64,000 bases of DNA, taken from assembly GCA_022264855.1 (NCBI GenBank), contig JABYQU010000002.1:1240001-1304000 (forward strand), given 5' to 3'. The position numbers and the translations under genes are program-made. This DNA is from Lenzites betulinus. Lineage: Eukaryota > Basidiomycota > Agaricomycetes > Polyporales > Polyporaceae. Positions 36,027-45,700 of the stretch are shown here, one piece after another (position 1 is the first letter of the stretch; every line of letters begins with the position of its first letter). The notes under the pieces were generated by a model. That model was not told the DNA's origin. It ran no database searches and saw nothing but the letters and a program-made list of their open reading frames with translations.

Positions 36027-36075
36027 GCTCCCCGAACATTGCTGAAGCAGCAGCGCCGTGAGTAGGCGGGGGAGC
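36027..36075. repeat. Hairpin repeat family A, copy 1
   Basis: Outer stem CTCCCC (36028-36033) with GGGGAG (36069-36074), extended by a G-C pair at 36027/36075. Inner stem TTGCTG/CAGCAG (36039-36044, 36048-36053) with a 3-nt loop. Second inner stem CGCC/GGCG (36054-36057, 36065-36068). The junction strand is GAACA where other copies have GTACA. Confidence 0.8.
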
Positions 36076-36127
36076 GCGCGAAGAGGGGTGGGGGGTAGGG
36101 GTTTTTTTTTGGCTTACATGCCCAGCG

Positions 36128-36180
36128 GCGTTCCCCGTACATTGCTGGAGCAGCAGCGCCGTGGAAGGCGAGGGGAACGC
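36128..36180. repeat. Hairpin repeat family A, copy 2
   Basis: Nine-base-pair outer stem GCGTTCCCC (36128-36136) with GGGGAACGC (36172-36180). Inner stem TTGCTG/CAGCAG (36042-equivalent at 36142-36147 and 36151-36156). Second hairpin CGCC/GGCG (36157-36160, 36167-36170). Junction strand GTACA, with a single A before the closing arm. Confidence 0.85.
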
Positions 36181-36212
36181 ACCTGGGCTTAGATCGGGCG
36201 CGGTCTAGTGTT

Positions 36213-36268
36213 CCGCACCCCCCGTACATTGCTGTGTCAGCAGCGCCGTAGAAGGCGAGGGGATGCGG
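36213..36268. repeat. Hairpin repeat family A, copy 3
   Basis: Outer stem CCGCA (36213-36217) with TGCGG (36264-36268), then a C-run facing GGGG with small bulges. Inner stem TTGCTG/CAGCAG (36229-36234, 36238-36243), second hairpin CGCC/GGCG (36244-36247, 36254-36257), junction GTACA. Flanking GATCGGGC (from 36192) and GCCCGATC (to 36276) can extend the pairing. Confidence 0.8.
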
Positions 36269-36296
36269 GCCCGATCGTCGTGATGTACGCGCTCGC

Positions 36297-36351
36297 GTCC
36301 CCGTACATTGCCGTCGTGTTGGACGGCAGCGCCATGTAGCGGCGGGGGGAC
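36297..36351. repeat. Hairpin repeat family A, copy 4
   Basis: Outer stem GTCCCC (36297-36302) with GGGGAC (36346-36351). A longer inner stem TTGCCGTC/GACGGCAG (36308-36315, 36322-36329) with a 6-nt loop. Second hairpin CGCC/GGCG (36330-36333, 36341-36344), junction GTACA. The inner stem differs from the other copies on both arms in a pairing-preserving way. Confidence 0.85.
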
Positions 36352-36360
36352 CTCGCGCGT

Positions 36361-36382
36361 GTGCCAGCACGCTGGCACTTTT
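36361..36382 (+). repeat. Perfect palindrome followed by T4
   Basis: GTGCCAGC (36361-36368), a 2-nt centre, GCTGGCAC (36371-36378), then TTTT. It closes the family A array. It could be a simple inverted repeat or a terminator-like hairpin for a short transcript (inference). Confidence 0.7.
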
Positions 36383-36479
36383 ATTATCGATCTGCGGGCG
36401 CGAAGTCAGCATCCCGTGTAGAACGCGCGAGAGGAGGCGGGGAACTTACTATAGCATGAGTAACCTAGCTCGACGCCAA

Positions 36480-36524
36480 ACTTCTCGCCCTCTGCCGTTG
36501 CCGGCGTGTGTGAGGACTCCCCCC
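36480..36524. repeat. Hairpin repeat family B, copy 1
   Basis: CTTCTCGC, outer CCTC (36489-36492)/GAGG (36512-36515), inner GCCG/CGGC (36494-36497, 36502-36505), then ACTCCCCCC. Confidence 0.75.
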
Positions 36525-36530
36525 TCCGAG

Positions 36531-36569
36531 CCAGCGTGAGTATCCAGCGTAAGTAACCAGCGTGAGTAG
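36531..36569 (+). repeat. 13-bp minisatellite, three units
   Basis: Three contiguous 13-mers, CCAGCGTRAGTAN, between family B copies 1 and 2. Confidence 0.9.
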
Positions 36570-36586
36570 CCAATGATGAACACCGT

Positions 36587-36638
36587 GCTTCCCGCCCCCG
36601 ACGCGCATCCCGAAGCGGGCGCGCCGGGGACTCCCCCC
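36587..36638. repeat. Hairpin repeat family B, copy 2
   Basis: GCTTCCCGC, outer CCCC (36596-36599)/GGGG (36626-36629), an extended inner helix with GCGC/GCGC and CCCG/CGGG arms (36603-36624), then ACTCCCCCC. Confidence 0.75.
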
Positions 36639-36661
36639 GCGTGCTGTAAAGAAAACACCTA

Positions 36662-36706
36662 GCTTCTCGCCCTCCGTCCATGTCGGACGTATTGAGGACT
36701 CCCCCC
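36662..36706. repeat. Hairpin repeat family B, copy 3
   Basis: GCTTCTCGC, outer CCTC (36671-36674)/GAGG (36694-36697), inner CGTCC/GGACG (36675-36679, 36685-36689), then ACTCCCCCC. Confidence 0.8.
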
Positions 36707-36728
36707 GCTTTGTTAATGGTGACGTCGT

Positions 36729-36773
36729 GCTTCCCGCCCTCGGCCCATAGCGGGCGTATCGAGGACTCCCCCC
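36729..36773. repeat. Hairpin repeat family B, copy 4
   Basis: GCTTCCCGC, outer CCTC (36738-36741)/GAGG (36761-36764), inner GCCC/GGGC (36743-36746, 36752-36755), then ACTCCCCCC. Confidence 0.8.
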
Positions 36774-38149
36774 ACTGCCAGTCGTTCCCCCGGAGGGGTG
36801 CCCGCTCAGACGGAACTGGGCCCCGGCGTCGTGCCGCCCGTTAAGGGCAGCGGCCAGGTTCCAGTCCGGAGCGGACGAGTCAGGGTGGCCCCCGACACCG
36901 ACTGGTGTGGTGTCGCTAAGAAGGGGCGGGTGAGCGACAGGGGTGGCGTACGCGACGGCGAGCACGTACTGTATGTGCGGGGGACCACCGCTGCCCGTAT
37001 GCGGACGCGCCCCGGTGAGGAGCGCGACCCGGGCCTCAGGTGTGGTTGTCCGAAGACATGGTGCCAGGTGGTGGTGGCGGCGGTGAACGCGACCTGGAGA
37101 ACGGGTGGCGCAGGGGCCTCCGACGTTAGCGAGGACGCTCCCGGAGGTGGGAGCCCGCGAACACGTACAGGTCAATCCCCGGCGAGGGCTGCGTGCGCTG
37201 CTCGAGAGAACGGCGCACGCCTTGGAGTGCCTCGGAGGGGTTGGAACCGGTAGTCGATGGTGTTCTGAGGAGAGGAGGGGGCGACATCCAGCGGGCTTTT
37301 ATACGCGCGAGGAGACGCGGGCCCGGACCGGCGCACGCCCTAGAAGCGTGCGGGCGGTGGCGAGCGCCGGGGGGCTGGCCGGAGAGCCTGCGGAGGAGAG
37401 AACAAGGGCGCGTCCCGTTCGGGCAGGGGAGGAAGTCACGGACGCATCGCGAATCCCCACCGCACACACGCCGCGCCCAGATTCCGCTGCTCTTTTGTGC
37501 TGACTTCGAAATGCACGCATCGATGGGGATGGCCGTGCCTGGTGCTGCTCACCCATAACGGGTGCGCTGTGCTCGTCCAGCTGGAAGATAACGCCGCCCA
37601 GAGCGGGGGGGCCCGCGATGGACTGCGCGATAATCAAGAACCCGTATATTCGCACAGTGTCGGCGGTGTCCCAGGGTTACACGTACCACCGTCCGCCGTG
37701 CAGAAGCTTCCGTGCGGAATATTCTGGGGGGTCCTACCCTGGGGCGAGGCAGCCCCGTGGGCGACGGAGGGGGCCTCGAGGCTCGCTCACCTTTCCTCTC
37801 GAGGTAACTTGCTGGGATTGCGGAGTTGAACAGCGCGCGGAACACGTCCCTACCCCAATTCCGAGCATAATTACCAACGTGGTGGCGTCCGAGGCTGGGC
37901 GGACAGAAGGTCTGGAGAGGCAACGCGACGCGTCAGCTGCCGCCTATGTCAGAATGAATCGAGGCACTCACCTCTGTCCTCCGCTGCTGGACCAGCGGCG
38001 ATGCCCAACATGGCCTGGGCGCACAGGGTCTTCGGAGGCAGTTAGAAAGTGGGGCTCCGACGCGTCGCCCCCTTCTCAATTCATTCCCAATTGTTGGGCG
38101 GAAGATCTTACAACGCCACTCGGGGTGCTCTCACGTACCTCTGGCGACC
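36774..38149. other. Unassigned region right of the repeat block
   Basis: About 1.4 kb, GC-rich. On the minus strand, separated patches are hydrophobic and transporter-like: about 37.82-37.89 kb reads LGIGVGTCSALFNSAIPASY in one frame, and about 37.57-37.65 kb reads YGFLIIAQSIAGPPALGGVI. They may be remnants of a major-facilitator-type transporter gene, but I could not join them into a working model. Nothing else is supported. Confidence 0.3.
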
Positions 38150-40117
38150 TCAGGTGCTCTCCTCAGTCGCCTCCCACTCCTCGATCGCCCTGTCGCGTCG
38201 AAGTCTCCCCCTCACCCGCTCCTTGTGCTCTCCCCTCTCAAACAGCTTCCAGTTCTCCTCTAGACGGCGTACCGCGCCCCACTCCGTTTCCGGCGCGTCC
38301 GCGTAGCTGTCATCCCATGCGTCCTCGACACGCCACCCTTTCGCCGCGGCGATCGTCTGCAGCATATGCCAGGTATACGGCGCAGAGAGGCGCAGGTCGT
38401 TGAAGTCGGACTCGACGAGAATGCGATCGGGCGCGCACGCCGCGGCGAGTGCGCGATGTGAGGGCGAGCGTGCGTTGATCACCGTCGAGAGCGAGAGGAA
38501 CACGTTCGGGTGGTGTTTCTACAGTACAAGATGCGCCGCCACCGTTCGCCACGCATCGTATAACGCCACATACAACAGAGACGGAATCCCATTCCACCGC
38601 ACGTACTGTCTGTCAATGTTTGAGATGAGTGTAAGAGCACGGGCTTACCGAGATCTGCTGCCATGTCTGCGGGCTGAGTCCACAGCTGTGGAGGTCGACG
38701 CTGATGCGGAGCCACGCCTCGGGACCGTGCCGGGCCTTCATCCGGTCTAGCAGCTCGCCCGTTGTGGCCTGGCACTTGACACTATGCAGACTGACATTCC
38801 GCCCGAGTTCGACTGCAAGCGCGAGTTGTGCCTCTAGAACCGCGAGCTGGTGCTCTAGAGGTATCGTGAACGGCGAAAGCTCTCGAGGTGCATCGCTGCC
38901 GGCGTCATCCGGGTTGTCTGCCTGCTCGGCGTAAGGAGGATCAGCCGGATAAGAGTACGGGATACGGCAGACACGGTCGATCCCGACTTCGCCGAGCATG
39001 GCGGTCGGGAACTCAGTGAGACGGGCGCGGAGATCAGCGAGGACGGCGGAGAGTGGGGTCGGGTCCGGGAGGAAAGGAAGTAGTCGTTCGAATGCGGTGT
39101 TTTGCTGGGGCGTTGAGACGATTGAAGTGGGTAGGAAGAGGGCACGATAATGCTCTTCTTTGGACGCTGCAGGTTGAACTGAGATCCAGTGGTAGAACCA
39201 TGGATGATATCCTGTGGAGTTATTGACCGTTAATATACAGTTCAAACGAGGCAGAATCAAGACTTAGGAAGGAGGGTGCGATTTCTCTGGCTCTCCAGCT
39301 TGGTCTAGTTCAGTAACAGTCTCAGAGCGGCCCTGGATGTGTAGTCATGCATGGAGCAGACATCGACTAGCTCGGACGTGTGGTCAAGGGCATCATCTCA
39401 TGTATATCGCGTCGCAAGCAAAAGTCGCAAGAATTCTGGTGCGCTGTGAATTGAGAAAGACATGTGCATGATTGCAAGATATACGGAACAACGCGAACTG
39501 AGTCAACATAGACTAAACAGAGTGATCTGACGCGAAAGGTTTCAAGCAGACGAGCAGAAGGAGACCTCGATAAACCAGGGTTCGAAAGCAGGATCGTTCT
39601 GCCAGTGCTATCACCGTTGAGCTGCTTTGCGTCCCTTATGATCGGTTGGGGTCCCGTTGGGGAATCAGAGGACACTGGAGGCTCGCAAGCGGCATAGCGA
39701 GGCGGAAGCCTTACGGAATTCGGGCAACGCGGGGAAAGGGCGGGGTTCCGATCGGTCAAAGTGGGATAAAGTAATAGGAGACGGACCGAAACATGGGAGG
39801 ACCCTGGCTGGGTGGGCGCGCGCGAGATCCGCGACGAGCTGCTGGTCGCTACGGCGCGTTGCCATTGCGCACACGCGGGTGGGCATTTGCTTGGCAGCCT
39901 CCACGGTCATCGCGAAATTCGAGTCCGTCGGATGGCAGTGCACGTCGAGAACGTGCGCGAGCACCGCGCGAGGAACGCGATCGAGCTCGCGTTGGAGCTC
40001 ATCTGCAGCGGGGATTGGCGGGTTCCGGCTGGCCGCCGTCGGGGGGTCGTCTGTCGCCGACGGGCTGCCCTGAGTGGTTCCTTCATGGGTGTGCGGCTCG
40101 GTGTTGGGTGGGCACAT
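38150..40117 (-). CDS. TatD-type metal-dependent hydrolase (Scn1-like)
   Basis: Three exons (39787-40117, 38649-39211, 38150-38518) encode 420 residues. TatD-family proteins are TIM-barrel metal hydrolases, often 3'-5' DNases; the fission yeast member Scn1 was found as a Cut9 interactor. Visible metal-site elements are HVLDVHCHPTDS (His60, His62), LGEVGIDR, VSLHSVKCQ, VDLHSCGLS and LVESDFND. The N-terminal 50 residues are Pro/Thr-rich and probably disordered. The first intron (39212-39786) is 575 nt, far longer than any other in the window. It must be removed to join PCFG to YHPWFYHWIS, and both borders look normal (GTCCGT, CCACAG). The gene is head to head with TRM5. Confidence 0.85.
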
Positions 40118-40696
40118 CAGAGATTAATGAGCGAGAGTCGAGTCTATCGACGTTAGAGGCACGCGAATGCAGCGTGTGTTCACAGCAACGAGAGAAGGAG
40201 ATAAGACGGCCGGCGAGAGAGTATCCGCGGAGGCGGTTCAGTCAGAGTGAGGTAATCTCCAGGACCGCGAGCTGCGGCGGGGATCGCGGTCGGATTCGGG
40301 CGTACGCGCAGAAGAGGTTGCGAGGTGGATGATGCGAGGACGTGATGGTCAAGAGGCAAAGAACGGGCAGCTGCGACTCGGCGTCGATGGCGACGCAAGA
40401 TAGATCGGAGCCCGACCATGTGCGAATCGGGACGAGGATCACTTTGCACTCCTCCATCCAATCCGGCGCGGGCGCTCCGCCGCGCTATACTTGTCAAACT
40501 GCGCGCGCTTCACGGTGGACCAACAACAGTCGAGTCTGCCATCTTGCATCTCTCGTCCTTGCTACCGCGACAAGCAACTCTGATCATCTGCCGCCTCCTG
40601 TGCACACCGTTCTCTCGTTTCCCGCACTGCATCCGCGCGTACATGCTCGGACGTCTGTGGCAGACCCATCGATTCATCAACACCGCTGTACATAAC
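40118..40696. promoter_or_regulatory. Divergent promoter, TatD / TRM5
   Basis: 579 bp between start codons pointing apart. An alternative TRM5 start (40643) lies inside it and would add 18 residues (MLGRLWQTHRFINTAVHN), a short basic extension that could serve as a mitochondrial signal. Confidence 0.45.
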
Positions 40697-42468
40697 ATGT
40701 CGGAAGGCATTAGCAAATACGTCCGCCTCCCCAAGGGCCACACGGTGGCCATCAAGGATGGAAGCCTCGACAAGGATGCATTTAAAAAAACTATACCTGT
40801 GCTTGCTGCACAGGTCGCGCCTGGGAAGGTGGGGCTGCTGCTCAACTCACCTGTCATGAAAAGGTGCGCAGTGATCGCGTCCCTGGATGGTTGAGCACGT
40901 CTCTGAACGTGACCGCTACCCAGAACGCTGCTAGATGTCCCCCGAGTGAAGAGCGTTGCGCATGGGCCGGAGGAGCAGCGTCTCGTGCTCCTAAGGTACT
41001 CGGAGAAAGGTGCATACTCTACCAAATTCCCTTAGTTCTCGCCCAGCTGAACGCGGCGCAAGCCAGCCGATCTCACCCCGGAGGTGCTGGAATTCCTGCA
41101 GTCGCAGTCCGCTGAACTCGTACCCTATGATCTTCACTTTGGCTACAGTTACTGGAGTGCAGGTGAGGATCTTCCCGATACTGCCGCAACTGGATCATTG
41201 AAGTTTGGCAGATGAGATCTTCCATGCGATTCTTCCGGAAGAGCTTGAGGACGGTGCACCATCTGGGTTCGCAACTGTTGGGCATATAGGTATGATGCGG
41301 CTTGAACATGATGCACCAGTTCACTCACCATTTCGCAGCGCATCTCAACCTGCGACCCGAGTACTTGCCATACAAGCATATCATTGGTCAAGTCATTCTG
41401 GATGTATGATTCGATATCTCCTCATCCATCTCACGTCTAACCTTGTCACCAGAAAAGTCCGACATGCAGGACTGTTGTGAACAAGATCGACAGTATCGTG
41501 GACAAGTTCCGCGTTTTCAAGATGGAACTCCTAGCAGGAGAACCTGATTTCGTGGTGACTCAGGTCAGTTGGAAGTCTACCATAGCTCCCGGTATCCGTC
41601 CTTACAGCCGCGCCGCTAGTCAGAGAACAACTGCCAGTTCACCTTCGATTTCCGAGAAGTCTACTGGAATTCGCGCCTGCACACCGAGCACGAGCGGATC
41701 ATCAAAAGCTTCAAGGCCCAGGACGTCGTTGCAGACGCGTTTGCGGGCGTAGGCCCATTCGCGATCCCAGCAGCGAAGAAAGGCTGTGCCGTCCTCGCGA
41801 ATGACCTCAACCCGTCAAGCTACAAGTACCTCACTTCGAACATCGAAGCGAATAGGGTACGGCGCCCGTTGTACTCTACCAACGTCATATTTACACACTG
41901 CGCTAGGTCGGATCGCTGGTGCGGCCATATTGCGAGGACGGCCGCGCATTCATCCGTGAAGCCTTCAATCGCGTATATGACGATCCTCTCCCGCCGATCC
42001 CTCCGCCGCGCGTGGGCGGCGGGAGGCACAACGCGGCCGCAAAGCGACCCTCGCCCCCTCCCGGGGCCCAAAGACCTCGTATCGACCACTTCGTAATGAA
42101 CCTGCCCGACACCGCCATATTGTTCCTAGACGCCTTCCGCGGTGTGCTTTCGCCCGCAAACGCAGGCGAACGGACTTTGAGCGGGCTGTATACAGACGAG
42201 TCGATGCCGATGATACACTGTCATTGCTTCACACGACAGACCGAGCCAAAGGAAGCTGAGGCGGACATACGACAGGTGAGAGGATTTAGGCACATGCGTG
42301 GTTCCGGTGGCTGGGACTGATCGGACACTGTAGCGGGTGGAAGAGAAGATTGGGCACGCGCTGGGAGAGGAAGCGACGTTCCACTGGGTCCGTTCCGTGG
42401 CCCCGCTGAAGGAAATGTATTGCGTCAGTTTCAGGCTTCCGCGCGCTGTTGCGTTCGCGGAGACGTAG
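40697..42468 (+). CDS. TRM5: tRNA (guanine(37)-N1)-methyltransferase Trm5
   Basis: Nine exons (40697-40863, 40924-41009, 41067-41162, 41212-41289, 41339-41403, 41453-41563, 41620-41856, 41907-42275, 42334-42468) encode 447 residues. Trm5 methylates G37 next to the anticodon, which keeps the ribosome in frame; eukaryotic Trm5 works in nucleus or cytosol and in mitochondria. Family blocks are [53 protein letters not shown], the SAM loop [17 protein letters not shown], and [17 protein letters not shown] containing the catalytic NLP motif. An alternative upstream ATG could make a mitochondrial form. A Pro-rich insert ([20 protein letters not shown]) precedes the NLP motif. The next gene follows in tandem after 327 bp. 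Confidence 0.9.
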
Positions 42469-42795
42469 GGACGCGTAGCGGGCGGGCGGGGAGCTCGACG
42501 CGATGGATGGGGGTCCGCGGTACGGAGCGGTGGGCCGAGAGCCGGGGGGTAGCGGGCGAAGGGATGGGCCGGGTGCTTAGTCAGCTAACCCCGCAATGAA
42601 AAGTGGAGAGCCGGGTTTGGCGCAACGCCCGCCAACTCATCATCGCCCTGTCTGCCGTCCGCTCGCTGCTTAACGAGAGCCTGCCCTCTCGCGTCTAGAG
42701 TACCCTACTCGCTCCTTCTTAGACGTTCTCTCTGTCTCGTCTAGAGCGGCTATACCCTCTGCTCCTGCTAATACCTGTCGTGTGCGGCCGCCATA
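42469..42795. other. Intergenic region TRM5-AGC1
   Basis: 327 bp containing the TRM5 3' flank and the AGC1 promoter. No gene or clear repeat. Confidence 0.45.
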
Positions 42796-45700
42796 ATGTT
42801 TCCGCTCAACCTTCCTCGTATATTCCCGACTGTCTACTGTGACTCGGACAAGCCCGTAGATGCGCCCACCTCGCGTGCGGTGTCTGCCATCAACACCGTC
42901 AAGAGCGCCATGACCGTCCCCGAGAACGAGCTCAAGCGCTGGAGGCGGACGTTCGACACCAATGCCCTGACGGAGGTCGAGGGCCAAAAGTGCGTCCGAC
43001 CGTCCAGAGGGTTACGCCCACGCTAACGCCGCGCCCACCGCCCCGCGCGCAGATATCTGAACAGCGAGCAGTTCGTGAACGCCATCGCCCCGAAGGGCGA
43101 CCTGTACAAGATCGGGCGCGCGCAGTTCGCGACGCTCTTCCGCGTCGCGGACACGAACAAGCGCGGGCTGCTCACCTGGGATGACTTTGTGGTGTTTGAA
43201 ACCATTCTGAAGCGGCCGGATGCGGACTACTGGATAGCGTTCCAATACTTTGACGTGTACGCCCCGCCTATTGACCGTATGCCTGAATGCGATGCGAACC
43301 GACGACCTGTTCTTCTTCTTCACATTCTTCTCCTTGGTTGCCCCTACGCCCCCCGGACGCGCTGGTGCCCCCGCGGCGCAGAGACGAATCGGGGACCATC
43401 TCGTATGATGAGTTCAAGAACGTGTTCAACGCGAACATCGGGCCGGACGCGATCCCGTTCGACTTTGACTGGTGCGCATCTCCTGCTTCCCGCCTCTGCG
43501 GCCGCGCGTGCAGGAATTTGATCATGCGTGGGGGTGGCGGTGTGCAGCGACTGGGTGAAGCTCTACATCGGCAAGAAGAACGGCGCACACGTTCTCGGCT
43601 GTAGGTGTCCCGCGCCCTGGCTGCGTGTGCAGATACTCACTCGCCTCGGCGCCCCGCAGACAATGAGTTCACGCAGCTGATGAAGGGTCTCCAAGGCGAG
43701 CGGCTGCGCCAGGCGTTCAAGTTCTTGGACAAGGACCAGGACGGGTACATCCGTCCGGAGCAGTTCAAGAAGATCATACTTGTACGTGCGGATGCGCTGC
43801 GTCTGTGCGACGGACTCACCGCTGCTTCTCCTAGGACATCGCCGGGCACAAGCTCTCCGACGCGGTCATTGAGAGGCTCCCGACTTTGACGACCCTGAGC
43901 CCCGGAGGCCGCATATCCTACTCGGAGGTCGTTGCCTTCTATAATGTCATTAGAGGTGCGCAGACCGATCTCGCCGAGCACATGCCCTCACCGTTCTCAC
44001 ACCACATACCCAGAGATGGACATGGTCGAGCGGTATGCCAGACAGATAATGGCAACAGGGCGCCACACTGACGAGTTCGCAGCATTATCCGCGAGGCGAC
44101 CGCCAAGTCGAAGGACGGGCGCATCGACCAGAGCGACTTCCTCAATCACTGCGTCTCCAGCACGCGGTACTCGCTCGTCACGCCCATGGAGGCCTCCATC
44201 ATCTTCCACTTCGCCGGGCGCGGGAACCCGACGCAGCGGCTCGCGCTCGTGGACTTTGCGCAGCTGCTCGACCCGCGCTGGAAGGCGCCGTCGGACGCGG
44301 TCGAGGCGAAGCCCGTCGCGTCGTTCAAGTCGTTCCTGCACGAGTTCGCGCACTCCGCGTACAACTTCGGGCTGGGAGGTACGCGGCGCGCACCGTGACC
44401 CTGCCGCGCGCGCGAACCCACTCTTGACAATATTGACACGCTCCGCAGGTCTCGCTGGCGGTTTCGGCGCGACTATCGTGTACCCCATTGATCTCGGTGA
44501 GCGATGGGTGCTGCACTGCCAGACGTGACGTGATGCTGACGCGCGGAACAGTCAAGGTGAGTTTTGCGCGGCGGTGGATCACGGGGCACTGAGCATTTTG
44601 TGTTGGCGGTGGTATTATTAGACCCGGTATGTTTGCTCGGTTGTGTCGGACGTCGGCGGGCTGACGGGCAGTGTAGGATGCAGAACCAGCGAAGCACCGT
44701 CGTTGGGCAGCTCCTGTACAAGAACAGTCTGGATTGTGTACGGAAGGTTATCAGGAACGAAGGCTTCCTCGGCTTCTACCGCGGGCTTGGCCCTCAGCTG
44801 ATCGTCAGTTTGCTCTCACATTCCTTACCTCCGCCGTTCTGGCGCTGAACGTCTCGTACTCTCCGCCTACAGGGCGTTGCACCCGAGAAAGCGATCAAGC
44901 TCACCGTGAATGACTTCATTCGCGGACGCGCGATGGACCCTGAGACCGGGCGTATCACGCTCAAGTGGGAGCTCATCGCCGGCGGGACTGCGGGCGGTTG
45001 CCAGGTGGTGCGTGCCATTCTATGATACTCCGCGAGCGTGCTCGAGGGACACCGCCTCATCGTGCTGTTGCAGATCTTCACAAACCCACTCGAGATTGTG
45101 TACGGGCATCGGTTTTTCATATTGTGGAGCGGACAGGCACCGAACTGATGACGGCGCCGTTGCAGGAAGATCCGCCTGCAGGTGCAGGGGGAGGCGGCGA
45201 AGCTGGAGGGTGCGGTCCCCAAGGGCGCGGTGCACATCATCCGGCAGCTGGGGCTCGTCGGGCTGTACAAGGGCGCGAGCGCATGCCTGCTGCGCGACAT
45301 CCCGTTCTCGGCGATCTACTTCCCGGCGTACGCGCATCTGAAGAAGGACGTGTTCCACGAGGGCTACAACGGCAAGCAGCTCTCGTTCTTGGAGACGCTC
45401 ACGGCCGCGGCTGCTGCGTACGTCCCCGTTCTCTTCACTTTTTGCGCGTGAGCGCGCCACCGCCCCGCGGTGATGGTAAATGCCTCACATTGATGGCGGC
45501 GGAGGGCTGACGGCTTTGAACCCCGGGAATGCAGCGGCATGCCTGCAGCGTACTTGACGACTCCGGCCGGTGGGTCCAGACCTGGTTCTAGCGCGCCAAG
45601 CACAGTGGCTGATCGGTATTGTCGCGCGCACAGATGTGGTGAAGACGCGGCTGCAGGTGGAGGCGCGCAAGGGTCAGACGAATTACAAGGGGATGGGTGA

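Noticed and set aside
36465..37175. Minus-strand open frame of 236 codons across family B repeats, with repeated GGSP peptides
   Set aside because: The peptide repeats simply mirror the hairpin DNA repeats, and compensating stem changes fit structure better than protein conservation. Not excluded without transcripts.
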